Of a stretch of DNA of 64,000 bases, positions 12,301-22,512 are shown piece after piece. Each line of letters begins with the position of its first letter. The first letter of the stretch is position 1. The notes under the pieces were generated by a model. It was not told the origin of the DNA, did no database searches, and saw nothing but the letters and a program-made list of their open reading frames with translations. The DNA comes from Aculops lycopersici (Eukaryota; Arthropoda; Arachnida; Trombidiformes; Eriophyidae): positions 2,010,418 through 2,074,417 of the forward strand of contig WNKI01000002.1 in the NCBI GenBank assembly GCA_015350385.1. The letters are read 5' to 3'. Position numbers and translations under genes: made by a program.

Positions 12301-14779
12301 GCAAGCCAAAAAGTGAGTGAGTAGTGTGACGTAAGCTTTACTTCTTTCCCGGAAGCTAGCAAACGCTAAGCAAACGAGCGGCACAACTAATGCACCTCGC
12401 CACAGTCGCCGCCAAAAAACTAGCCACCCATTCTGGGAACTCTGCTGACCCGAACTTTTTCCCTCCAACTTTTTTGTCCCACTCGCCGGTGCCACTCAGG
12501 CGCTTCACTCGCCAGCCGGAAGTTCCGGCACGAGTCCAGTTTTTCCCTCTCTTTCTCCCACTCACTTGCTGGCCTCTGGCACTCAATTGCGAGCACAAAC
12601 ACTTTGTTACTTTAGCTCTCGCACGTGTGGATCGAACATCGAGTGGCAGCCGGACGACAAACAGACGCGACGAGTCCATTAGTGGCGCTGGCCACTTCTT
12701 CCCAGTATCCCGTTTCCCCAGCTCGCCCGCTCACTCAATAAATGCCAGTGTTTTTTTCTCGCTCTCCACTCCGACCAATCAACTCTCGTTCTTGCAATTT
12801 GCACGCGACCTTTGCCTGCCAGAAAACTTCAAACAACAGTAACGTTGAACCAACTCAAGGGTATAGACTTCAGGTGGCTTTAAGTCGACGTCATCTTTTA
12901 AAGGCAAAAAAGTCTCGCATCGTTTTGGTCCATAAATCCAATGGTTGCAAAGTTTGTGTTGCGCGACGACGACTGCAACTCGACACACAAAACTATGGAT
13001 CCGATTGTTGCGCTCGTGTGTCAACTATGGCGCCGAATAGCTAATAAGACATCATTGTTGCGTTCACGTCGGCTGCTCACAAAGTAGAAAGATGAGCCCG
13101 ACGGCGAGACTTTTGCTTCGAGAGTTCAAGTTGTCGCATAGTTGACAATGACTTTGCTCGCTGAAAGAATACAAAGATGGGGACACGCAAAAGTCAACGT
13201 CGAGTTTGTTGCGCTGTTATTTCCGCCCCCCCCCCCTTCTCTCGCTTCCTCTGGCCAAATTTGGATTGTCAGTCGGCGAGAGAGAAAAGAGATTTATGAT
13301 AATTCTTTTTGGAGTGTCTGTCGTTGCGAGTAGATCTTTGCGTTGAGCACTGGAAGCTAGCGACTCAGTCGCTCGCCAGAAAGTCAGCTGTGCCTCAAGA
13401 GATTCGAATTGCTGCACTCGTCCGCTACTCGCCGAGTCTCTTGCGCAACTTATAGGTTTCCTGGCGCTACCCTCGACGACTACCTCTACCACTGCTACTT
13501 TTGCCACAACCACGATGCCGACGGTGAGATGAATGAATTGTTACATCAGCAAGCTCGTTGAAAGTTTCTCGAGCGGCCAGTCGGTAGTCAATCGCCCTGG
13601 ACCAAGACTAACTAAGATGGCCACTGAGACTGGAGATACCGAATCTTGCGCGCTGACCATAAACTCAATTGACCCGATTTATTGCTGCCACTAGTTTGAT
13701 TGCTGCTCGTTGCGTGTGGCCAGCGGAGGCTTCCAGCACAAGGCTCCGGCGGCGACCACCTCACAACAGGTATGCGCCCGATTGATCGTAAGCGCCAAAT
13801 TGATTTGATTTGCTGGATCCATCAATGGAGCTTCGAGTTACGGGCGGGCGGGCGGGCGGTTGGATGACTCGGCGGGTAAGTAGCAAACTCCGTTAGCCTT
13901 AAGTGGGCCGGCCGATTGTTTTGATTGTTTTGAGCGTGCGCCCAATAAACTCGATGGAGTTGGTTGAGTGGATCGAGCGAGCGAGCGAGTGAGTGGCGAT
14001 GGCCAAAGTTGCGAGTGCCGGCCTCAAATGGATTCCAGTGCTCCGCTCGTCGCAAGAATCAAGTGGCCACTCGATTGCGTAACTGAATTCTTGATCGACC
14101 GGCGCAATAAAAGTACTGCGGCCATTTTAATTAGCGCCACTTCAGGCTTGCAAGTCTCAGGTAGCCGCTCCTCCACTTTGCCGTCCACCTTCTTGGCCTC
14201 GATATTCCTTTCGGCGGCACCAAAATCCAGTGGCAATCAGAGGAATCACCGACCACCAGCAACTCGATCTACTCTCGTTCTCTCTATAGCTTGCCAGTCT
14301 TGGCCTCCGATAGAAAGCAACGCAACGTAAATCTCGCCAAGCTCACCACTCGACCACACCGAGCTGACCCTATAAGCGGCGATATGACGACGACGACGGC
14401 GACATGCTTTGCGCAACTCGAGCGGCTTCGTGTTGCGGCAAAAATCACGCGCTTCCGCCAGCAACTCAGACTCCAGAGACTGCAATGATGTCGACAACAA
14501 CAACAACAACAACGACCACGACCACCACGACATCAGCTAACTAAACTTTTGCCGCCATCCATCAATCGTCGGCAGCTACCACCAGCCACCGACGACCAAC
14601 AGGCGGCCAAGTCTCGTGCTGGCGAGACTTGGCAACGCGCAGTGAGATATGGATTTTGGCGGCGATATTTGCTGCCTGTTGGCTCATCACCATCACCATC
14701 ACCATCAACCACCAGCTCCTCGTTGGTCGTCTCTCGCTCTAGCCTCCGCTCTAGTGGGAAACGGAGAACGTCGCGCCAT

Positions 14780-14780
<1 letters not shown>

Positions 14781-14830
<50 letters not shown>

Positions 14831-15047
14831 GACGACGTACGACGTCCGGACGACGAACGTACGTACGTACGAACGAACGGAAACGAACGAACGAACGAAC
14901 GAACGAACGTAAGAAGTAAGTAAGTAAACGTNNNNNNNNNNNNNNNNNNNNCGTACGTACGTACGTACGTACGTACGTACGACGTACGACGACGTAGACG
15001 ACGACGAGTAGAGAGAGAGAGAGANANANNANANNANANNANANNNN

Positions 15048-15076
<29 letters not shown>
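14781..15076. repeat. (GA)n / (ACGA)n / (ACGT)n low-complexity tract enclosing two N gaps
   Basis: A (GA)n run (14781-14829) passes into CGAC, ACGT, GAAC and GTAA units, then 20 N (14932-14951), then (CGTA)n, then CGACGA units, then GA mixed with single N characters (15025-15047), then a clean (GA)n run to 15076. The near mirror order on the two sides, and the interleaved A and N, suggest consensus breakdown at a GA repeat rather than genuine genome sequence. Confidence 0.85.
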
Positions 15077-15078
<2 letters not shown>

Positions 15079-17537
15079 GATCATCCCGGCGGCAAATGCG
15101 TCCAAAGCGAAAAGGACAACGAGCAACCAAATGGAATGGAATAATAAACAGGTAAATGAGAATGTCATTGACGTCGACTTTACGTGGTAGTTGGCTGTTG
15201 TGATGTCTGTTATTGTCGCAGTGGCTTGCTCACTTGGCCAGTGTCGGCGCCGCCAACTAACTCGCTAGCTCGCCCTACCAATTGGAGGCGCGAGCCCTCT
15301 ACTGGCGGCGCCAGCTCTAGTCGCTCCGCGCGCTCGGCTCATGATTGATCTGAATGAATCAATCATAATCGCGCGCAATCGTAATGGACAAGTTAGCTGG
15401 AGATGCAACGTTTCCATTCGGAATGGACCAGGAACTCGGGGGCTCGGATGAGTTTATATTGGAATCTGGATCATCAGCGGAGCACAGAGCCACTAGTTGT
15501 TCAGTTTCGAGTTAACTTTCAAGCGAGGCGAGCGCTAAATTTGCGCCACTGGACTTTTGATTTGGCTAGTGATCAAGTTGAACGCGCTTGCGATCATCGC
15601 GCGCCCGAAATGAACTCACCGCCTCCGATTCCGCAGAGAATACCTGAGATTCGGTGCCAATTTAACGCTCGGTGGCCGTGTGACTTTCGCGAGTTAGTAG
15701 CCAGCCTGTCAGCCGAAGTGTCGTCTTTGTGATGGACGACGCGTGAAGTGGCTCCAGTCAGAATGTTAATGTGTCGCCTTTTTCTCATCTTTGCGCGAGT
15801 TACACGCGCGAAGAATCGTTTGTGATCGATTGGCGCGCGACAAGTAGGAGACCATCCGCAGGTAAGAAACGAAAGTTCAGACGAAGTTGCAGTTTTTTCC
15901 TCGAGTCTCTGCGGAAAAGCGGAAGTCAAGGTTGAAGCTGGCGAGCGAATCGCTGCATGAGTTTTTCTCCGAGCCAAATAACAACCTGTTGTTCCAGCTA
16001 ATGAACTGATGGTCAGTGGGTGCTGGTGCGTCTTTCGCCTGAGCAACCGATGCTGCTGCTGCCACTTCCCCGCTGGAAGCTCATTGATCACACAAAACAC
16101 ACAAATCGTTGATGGGCATCGGGGAGATTTATTCATTGCCGCTTCGGCCGGAGTCGTGACCTCGTGAGCACCATTCAGTTGGCTCCTTTCTCATTGCCAT
16201 TCTCCCTGCTACAATGTTCCAAAGCCGCAACTGCGGACGGCCATTAGATTGGGACAGTTAGATAAGAGAAGGCCACCACTTGTTGTCAGTGGAGCCGGAG
16301 GAGGAGCGAGGGCGCAAACGTTTACAACAAGTGGAGGGGAGAATTGCGCAATCGGAGTTAACTAGCCAGCAGCAGAGAGGAGGCAAATTTTGAGAAGAGA
16401 AAGAATCATGACTCCAACTTCGTGGCTCTATCTCTTTCTCTCTCTCTCTTCAACTTGCTGGCTTCGTTTAGTGGTCGTCGCTGAGCAAACAAAACGACAA
16501 CGACGATGCAATGAATTCGTTCACCTGGCCGAACCAAATCCGTTGGCCACGACCACGATCATAATGAAGACCCAATTCATTGGCGTCCCTGCTAGTCGTT
16601 GGCTCTCGCAGCGGAGGGCAATGGATAAATGAATCAACAGATATGTTCCTGTCGACGGATTGAAACATCAACAGCCGGCGAGCACTTGCAACCACCGATA
16701 GCCGAGTTGTTAGTTGGTTGGTTCACTCGCTAGCATACCTCTTGGAAAGCGGGCGAGCAGACAACTTAATTGAGAGAATGATGATTAATTATTTCAGTTT
16801 ACTTGTGAGAGTCAACTTTAAATTTCTCCCGTCTTCTCCCAACACATTCAAAGCCAACCAGTCATTTCACACACTCCATTGGCTTGTTTGTTTTCTTCCA
16901 AAACCCCACAAACAGAGTCCGAATTTCACCTGTTGTATCCTCCCACCGAGTTGATGGCTAAATCGGGATCGCGAGGCGTGATGGTCTAAATGATGGTCTT
17001 AGTGGTTTATGTAGAGAAGACTAGACTCTTGAGGACCAAGTTCGATCACGACGGTTGAGGTTGCTACAGTTTCATTGTTATCCAAAAGAAAAGGTTTTAG
17101 ATTGAGGATGCATCCATTTAAGAGTTTGCTCTGCTCGAGATTCATGAACGAAAACTACAAATCTATATTCACTGTTTAGCAATAATTATCACCAGCCAAG
17201 TCCTTCGACATTGCGAGCTTATCTCTCAAACTTGAATCCTGTTACACCAAGATGGCTGAGTACTCATGAACCAACTAAAATGTGATGATATCATCATCAT
17301 TCACTTGTCTCTCGACCACTACTCGCAAAAACTCTCTAGATTATGTCTACTCGTGAGGATAAAACTAAAGCGAGTTAACGTGGCACCTGTCATCAATAAG
17401 ATTCCATCGATACAATATCATGGAATTTGAAAAATCGTGTTGCTGGTTCACCGGAATCGAGTTCAGTCGGTCTAATCGCTCATCAAATCAAGTTCCTTCA
17501 TGATAATAACCGATGGTGGGTAAGTAAAGTCCATGTT

Positions 17538-17543
17538 TTTATT
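17538..17543 (-). terminator. Polyadenylation signal of MAK16
   Basis: AATAAA on the minus strand lies about 29 nt after the MAK16 stop codon. Confidence 0.75.
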
Positions 17544-17571
17544 GGGTCTGTATCACAATTTTAGATTGACA

Positions 17572-18405
17572 TCAAGTTTCTTTGTCCCACTCGACGGTCA
17601 ACATGGTCTTGCGTTTCTTGGCATTGTTCTTCTCTCCCTCGCGCTCCCACTCTTCGTCTTCAGTATCCCAGAAGTCGTCACCTTCGCTCTCATCAAACTC
17701 TTCCTCGCCAAGATCCTCGATATCAGGAACGTACTTCTTCGATAATTTGGTGGGTGCTTCAACCTCTATAGCCTTTCTCTTTCCTTTGCTGGTGCTTGCA
17801 GTTGGCCCTGCAGTCTCTTCTTGTTCTTGGGTGAGTGCCTTCTCAAATACATTCTTATCTTGGAATTTGTATCTTTCACCGTAGACTCCTTGCTTAACTC
17901 GGTTCATGATCTCCATCTCAATATTTGTCTCCAATTTGGCCGCCGCGAGCGCTTTCTTTTCACGATTCTTCTCGCGCCTCTCCATCTTTCTAGGCAATGT
18001 GATTATCTTTTTGGCTCTCATTTTGGTGGCCATCTTACGAGCTCGCTCGAGGTATTGGTAGATCTTGGTGTATCTTTGTTTACATCGATGCAATTGTTTA
18101 GGATTCCAGTAGGGAAGTAAGAGATCGATTTGCTTCAAGGCTTCTTCATAATTAGCGGGCAGCTTTACCTTTTCCCAAAGTTTGTGAGGGAATGCGGCTC
18201 GCTCCACTACCTTTTTACACAGATATATGACTCCTCGGTGTTCCCTGACTGTTGCGTAATTACTGTTGGCTAATGGACAGGCTGATTTCGAACATATACC
18301 TAAGACATTGTTGTCATTCTTGCACATTATCTGCGTTTTCGTCTTAACCTTGAATGAACAGAACCCATTCTTCATGCAACTCCATAGCATATCGTCCGTC
18401 TGCAT
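17572..18405 (-). CDS. MAK16: MAK16 ribosome-biogenesis protein
   Basis: A 277-residue protein in a single exon. The family works in the nucleolus in assembly of the large ribosomal subunit, within early pre-60S particles. The N-terminal Mak16/L28e-like region is clear: the start MQTDDMLW, four conserved cysteines (16, 28, 38, 43, the last pair in CSKSACPLANS), the ATVREHRGVIYL segment, then KLWEKVKLPANY and the Lys/Arg-rich segment RREKNREKKALAAAKLE. The C-terminal third is acidic (about residues 225-260) and ends in a KKRK cluster, as in other MAK16 proteins. The first ATG matches the family start. An AATAAA follows the stop closely. It lies head to head with the Smr-domain gene, with about 610 bp between the two start codons, so the two may share a divergent promoter region. 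Confidence 0.96.
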   Translation of the reverse strand: MQTDDMLWSCMKNGFCSFKVKTKTQIMCKNDNNVLGICSKSACPLANSNYATVREHRGVIYLCKKVVERAAFPHKLWEKVKLPANYEEALKQIDLLLPYWNPKQLHRCKQRYTKIYQYLERARKMATKMRAKKIITLPRKMERREKNREKKALAAAKLETNIEMEIMNRVKQGVYGERYKFQDKNVFEKALTQEQEETAGPTASTSKGKRKAIEVEAPTKLSKKYVPDIEDLGEEEFDESEGDDFWDTEDEEWEREGEKNNAKKRKTMLTVEWDKET

Positions 18406-19018
18406 CTTGGAGCCTTGAAGTTATTATACGGGACCTAATGATGGTTAAAATCGATATTTAATTTAGATTCAACAATAATTGGTGAGATTATTACATGTTT
18501 GATGTGATGATTGGCCAAGTTTCGCCTCAACATGTTCCACGAGTGATAACAAGCAACAACGTGGTTAAATGCCATGCACTTTGAGCGAACATACAAACTG
18601 CAGGAATGCTGGTTCGAAGTTGAAGGCAAAAGGAAACTGCAGTTGAGCGTTGAATGCGTAGCAAACGCAAAGAGAGACATAGTGAAAGGAAAATCGAGGT
18701 GTGTTGATAAGGCCAACCTAAACTCTGGATCCATAAATGAGAATCGTCCATTCTGGGTTGGATTGAACATTGAGAAATTTGGAGTTATTGTTATCTTCTT
18801 CACTTACACTTCGGTTCCAATATCATCGCAATAGTAATTGCATCAATGTACTCACAGTTGCAATCACAGATCCCCTCATTGCCATCGAATTGCCCCCTCA
18901 GACCAGAATGCATAATCGGACATAAAAGTGGAAAGTTTTATAAGAGTATCAAGTTAAAACCCGAATGTAGATAATATTGTTGCTGTGAAGGACGAACAAA
19001 TTAGAGTTTTGAATAACG
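18406..19018. other. Divergent intergenic region between MAK16 and the Smr gene
   Basis: This AT-rich spacer separates two head-to-head genes. TATA-like sequences on the plus strand (TATAAG at 18939-18944 and CATAAAAG near 18920) lie 75-100 nt before the Smr start codon. Both strands carry open frames of 74-122 codons here, including an 86-codon ATG ORF at 18574-18834, but none resembles a protein. Confidence 0.55.
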
Positions 19019-19900
19019 ATGGACGAGAAGGCAAAACGACGCGTCCAACTAGATTGTTTATACGAAATGTTTAGGGATAAGATAGACGAAAACGTTGTAT
19101 ATATTGTTTACACGGAGAACGATGGGAAAATTGACAAGACAATCGACCACCTGATGTCCATTGCAGCTTGCTCATTCACCGGTCACTATTTCGAAGCGAA
19201 GTGTTCGCAGGATGCAACATTGACAAGGGAACCAAGCCCCACGACTGCAACGAGCACCGCCAATCTTGGGCACGGGTCGCCAGATTTGCACAAAAACAAC
19301 GGTTTTACTACTCACTCAAATGGATACTCCAGTAAATCAGGTGAGCCGAACTCAAACAAATACCCTGACAAAGATACTAGGTCACTTTCACCTAGTAGCG
19401 AGCTAGAGGCTAGTGGCGAGGACGACAAGTTGACGTTAGAGCAAAAGATTGAAAAATTGCAAACAGATATTGACAATCTGTTGATGGAAAAGAAGTCCAG
19501 CCATGACAAAGCTAAGCAGTATCTAACTCGTAAGATGTTTCCAGTAACCAGTTACTATTCCGATGTTGCCGGCCAATTGCGCATGATTGTCGAGAGAAAG
19601 ACCAAACAATTAGTTGGCCTGCTCTTGCAAAAGAGCGAGAATGCAAACTATGTTGATCTCCATGGGCTGAATCCTATTCAAGCTCGCCTGGTAGTTAGCG
19701 AGTTGCTCAATATAAGACAGAGTAAATTAATGATTGATAAACAAGGCGAGGCCAGTATCGATATTATCACGGGTTGGGGCAAGCATTGTGTCACCAATGG
19801 TCAAAGGATTAGACCTGCCATAGTTGATTTGTTGAAGGAAAAGGGTTTCGAGTTTTATCACCTCAACAAAGGTGCCTTAAGAGTTACTATACGGCGTTAG
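19019..19900 (+). CDS. Smr-domain protein with DUF1771 and CUE-like N-terminus (N4BP2-like)
   Basis: A 293-residue single-exon gene. The N-terminal 50 residues look like a CUE-type ubiquitin-binding three-helix segment (LDCLYEMFRDKI ... TIDHLMSIA). Residues 65-135 are low-complexity Ser/Thr/Asn. A short coiled coil follows (about 138-160), then a DUF1771 helical pair (about 158-208) and a C-terminal Smr domain (212-292) with its DLHG motif (213-216) and TGWGKH motif (251-256, the TGxGxH signature). Smr domains bind or cut nucleic acid; in animals the combination occurs in NEDD4-binding protein 2 and relatives that act in no-go mRNA decay. This protein lacks the N4BP2 kinase-like domain, so it is a short member of the family. 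Two AATAAA signals follow the stop. The domain assignment is firm; the cellular role is inferred from the family. Confidence 0.85.
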   Translation: MDEKAKRRVQLDCLYEMFRDKIDENVVYIVYTENDGKIDKTIDHLMSIAACSFTGHYFEAKCSQDATLTREPSPTTATSTANLGHGSPDLHKNNGFTTHSNGYSSKSGEPNSNKYPDKDTRSLSPSSELEASGEDDKLTLEQKIEKLQTDIDNLLMEKKSSHDKAKQYLTRKMFPVTSYYSDVAGQLRMIVERKTKQLVGLLLQKSENANYVDLHGLNPIQARLVVSELLNIRQSKLMIDKQGEASIDIITGWGKHCVTNGQRIRPAIVDLLKEKGFEFYHLNKGALRVTIRR

Positions 19901-20559
19901 GATAATGTTGACATTTACAACATAATAATGATGTGATTGATACGTGCCAATCAGTTAAGATTATTAGATATTTGCAAGTTGACGAAGATTTACACTACAG
20001 TTTTTCTATTCCACCCCCAATTAATTGCCTTCGATAGTTTGAGCTGCATAACTATTTTAATATAATAATAAATCTGAACAAAGAATAAATATACATAGAA
20101 AACCTTGTTGAACCCTGTTTAAAAGGGTTATTCGAGTTCACCTGTCCAAATTCGAATGACACTTCTTGTCCGTTTTCTTATGTAGCATCCAAGGTGCCAC
20201 CTGGTGACTCCCCCACTCCTTTTCCCCTTTTTACCGACTTGCAACTTGCAACCGTACAAATTTCAATGGGATTTTAATGCAGGCTTTGTGCATGGAGAGC
20301 GTACAGCAGAGAAAGGAAAAGTACTGGGAATTTGCTAGATGTTTTCGCGGAGAAAGAGAGCTCGTGTGCTAGCTTCATAATATTATTCCAATCAGAATGC
20401 ACAACCTCTGGCAACACATACCTCCTTGGGCCAAATTTTATCTATTATTTATCAACCCGTTAAAATCAATCGGAGTTAGTACATTATTATTGCTTAAAAA
20501 GAGCCTCAAGTGAAACTGACTCAATCTTATCAATTACTTATTACAAAACAAAAGTTAAG
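19901..20559. other. Spacer between the Smr gene and SDHA
   Basis: It holds the Smr 3'UTR and, from about 20.1 kb, AT-rich upstream sequence of SDHA. No TATA box is clear close to the SDHA start codon, and no further ORF is supported. Confidence 0.6.
20067..20089 (+). terminator. Tandem polyadenylation signals of the Smr gene
   Basis: AATAAA occurs at 20067-20072 and again at 20084-20089, about 170-190 nt after the Smr stop codon. Confidence 0.7.
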
Positions 20560-22491
20560 ATGTCAGCAATTTGTAGAATTCTCAACAACAGCCTCAAGCC
20601 AATCCAGATCACCCGTGTCCTCCACCGAAATCTCTCAGCCGCGAATACTGGCCGTGAGTACAAGGTGGTAGATCACGAGTATGATGCCGTGGTTTGCGGA
20701 GCTGGTGGGGCCGGACTCAGGGCAGCCTTTGGCTTGGTGGAAAAAGGATTCAAGACAGCTGTTATCACAAAGCTTTTCCCGACCAGATCGCATACAGTAG
20801 CCGCACAAGGAGGCATAAATGCTGCCCTGGGAAACATGGAACAAGATGATTGGAGGTGGCACATGTACGACACTGTGAAAGGAAGCGATTGGTTAGGTGA
20901 CCAGGATGCAATCCATTACATGACCCGTGAGGCACCAACCGCAGTGGTTGAGCTTGAGAACTATGGAATGCCATTCAGTCGTACACCAGAGGGCAAGATT
21001 TATCAGCGTGCATTCGGTGGACAATCGTACAAATACGGAAAGGGTGGCCAAGCACATAGATGTTGCTGTGTCGCCGATAGGACTGGACATTCGCTATTAC
21101 ATACATTATACGGTCAATCCCTCAGATACAACTGTGAGTACTTTGTTGAGTTCTTCGCTCTTGATCTACTTTGGGAGGGCGACCAGTGCGTTGGAGTTAT
21201 TGCATTGTGTCTTGAGGACGGTACACTCCACAGATTCCACGCAAACAACACTGTGTTAGCAACAGGAGGTTATGGAAGAGCCTACTTCTCCTGTACCTCA
21301 GCTCACACCTGCACAGGTGACGGTATGGCCATGGTGACCCGTGCCAACCTACCAAACCAAGATTTGGAATTTGTTCAGTTTCACCCAACCGGAATCTACG
21401 GGGCCGGATGTCTCATCACCGAGGGATGTCGTGGTGAGGGTGGTTTCCTAGTCAACAGTGAGGGCGAACGATTCATGGAACGTTACGCGCCAGTAGCAAA
21501 GGATCTGGCTTCACGTGATGTCGTATCGCGTTCAATGAGCATTGAGATCCGTGAGGGTCGTGGTTGTGGTCCTGAGAAGGATCACGTGTACCTACAGCTG
21601 CACCACTTGCCCGCCGATCAGCTGGCAACCAGACTACCAGGAATCTCAGAGACGGCTATGATCTTTGCAGGAGTTGATGTCACAAAGGAGCCAATTCCCG
21701 TATTGCCAACAGTCCACTACAACATGGGCGGCATTCCCACCAACTACAAGGGACAAGTGATTACTCATGAGGCTGGAAATGACAAGGTTATTCAGGGTCT
21801 CTACGCTTGCGGTGAGGCAGCCTGCTCATCGGTGCACGGAGCCAACAGGTTGGGCGCAAACTCACTGCTCGACTTGGTTGTATTTGGCAGAGCTTGCGCT
21901 CACACTATTTCGGAGGTTAACAAGCCAGGCGAGAAATTGCCAGCATTGAAGGAGAATGCTGGCGAGGCCTCAGTGGCCAACTTAGACTCGGTAAGATACT
22001 CAGAGGGACACACTCCTACCTCAGCTTTGAGATTGAAGATGCAAAAGATCATGCAAAACCACGCCTCTGTTTTTAGAACCGGCGACAGTCTACAAGAGGG
22101 AGTCGAGAAGATGCGCGAGTGTTACAAGGAACTTTCAGACCTCTCAATCAGGGATCGCTCGCTAGTTTGGAACACAGACTTGGTCGAGGCCCTTGAGCTG
22201 CAGAATCTCATGTTGAATGCTGCAATGACAGTCACATCAGCCGAGGCCAGGAAGGAAAGCCGAGGTGCTCATGCCCGCGAGGACTTCAAGGACAGAATCG
22301 ACGAGTACGATTACAAGAAGGATGTTAAGAATCAGAAGAAGAGAGGCTTTGATGAGCATTGGAGAAAGCACACATTGAGCTGGATGGACCCAGTTACTGG
22401 TGAGGTCAAGTTGAACTACAGGCCAGTCATTGACACCACCCTCGACGAGCAAGAGTGCAAGACAGTGCCACCTGCCATGAGAGTCTACTGA
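20560..22491 (+). CDS. SDHA: Succinate dehydrogenase flavoprotein subunit, mitochondrial (SDHA)
   Basis: A complete 643-residue protein in one exon, close to the usual length. It is the catalytic subunit of complex II: it oxidises succinate to fumarate in the mitochondrial matrix, linking the citric acid cycle to the respiratory chain. The first 30 residues are basic and hydroxylated without acidic residues, as expected of a transit peptide. The FAD dinucleotide-binding motif VVCGAGGAGLRAAFG is at about 44-58, and the FAD-linking histidine sits in TRSHTVAAQGG (His78). Further hallmarks are QFHPTGIYGAGCLITEGCRG, the ASRDVVSR active-site segment, HYNMGGIPTNY and GANRLGANSLLDLVVFG. The C-terminus TVPPAMRVY is the expected complete end. 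An AATAAA starts only 16 nt after the stop, so the 3'UTR is probably very short. No intron interrupts the CDS. Confidence 0.98.
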   Translation: MSAICRILNNSLKPIQITRVLHRNLSAANTGREYKVVDHEYDAVVCGAGGAGLRAAFGLVEKGFKTAVITKLFPTRSHTVAAQGGINAALGNMEQDDWRWHMYDTVKGSDWLGDQDAIHYMTREAPTAVVELENYGMPFSRTPEGKIYQRAFGGQSYKYGKGGQAHRCCCVADRTGHSLLHTLYGQSLRYNCEYFVEFFALDLLWEGDQCVGVIALCLEDGTLHRFHANNTVLATGGYGRAYFSCTSAHTCTGDGMAMVTRANLPNQDLEFVQFHPTGIYGAGCLITEGCRGEGGFLVNSEGERFMERYAPVAKDLASRDVVSRSMSIEIREGRGCGPEKDHVYLQLHHLPADQLATRLPGISETAMIFAGVDVTKEPIPVLPTVHYNMGGIPTNYKGQVITHEAGNDKVIQGLYACGEAACSSVHGANRLGANSLLDLVVFGRACAHTISEVNKPGEKLPALKENAGEASVANLDSVRYSEGHTPTSALRLKMQKIMQNHASVFRTGDSLQEGVEKMRECYKELSDLSIRDRSLVWNTDLVEALELQNLMLNAAMTVTSAEARKESRGAHAREDFKDRIDEYDYKKDVKNQKKRGFDEHWRKHTLSWMDPVTGEVKLNYRPVIDTTLDEQECKTVPPAMRVY

Positions 22492-22506
22492 TCGTGGCTT
22501 GAGGGC

Positions 22507-22512
22507 AATAAA
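22507..22512 (+). terminator. Polyadenylation signal of SDHA
   Basis: AATAAA begins 16 nt after the stop codon. It would give a 3'UTR of only a few tens of nucleotides. Confidence 0.75.

Larger units (their letters stand above)
9380..17571. other. Long non-coding region upstream of POU3, with an assembly gap
   Basis: About 8 kb contains no recognisable protein. It is the upstream side of the POU3 gene and likely holds its promoter and enhancers (inference). Plus-strand donors of good quality occur (CAG|GTGAGT at 9515-9523, CAG|GTATGC near 13757, CAG|GTAAGA near 15862). Tandem runs include (GAC)n near 9893-9916, a C12 run near 13225-13236, GGGC units near 13842-13858 and the (GA)n/(ACGT)n tracts around the gap at 14932-15047. 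A 74-codon ATG ORF at 16408-16632 starts with a signal-peptide-like hydrophobic stretch but has no further support. From about 16.9 kb the sequence becomes more AT-rich. Confidence 0.6.

Noticed and set aside
16408..16632. A 74-codon ORF with a signal-peptide-like start
   Set aside because: No promoter or tail signal; the hydrophobic part comes from a CTCT-rich tract that encodes Leu/Ser by chance.
16975..17070. tRNA-like sequence (GGTCTAA ... AGTTCGATCAC)
   Set aside because: A B-box-like word is present, but no acceptor stem or anticodon arm can be paired.
18574..18834. An 86-codon ATG ORF between MAK16 and the Smr gene
   Set aside because: The opposite strand is equally open and no motif or transcript signal supports it.
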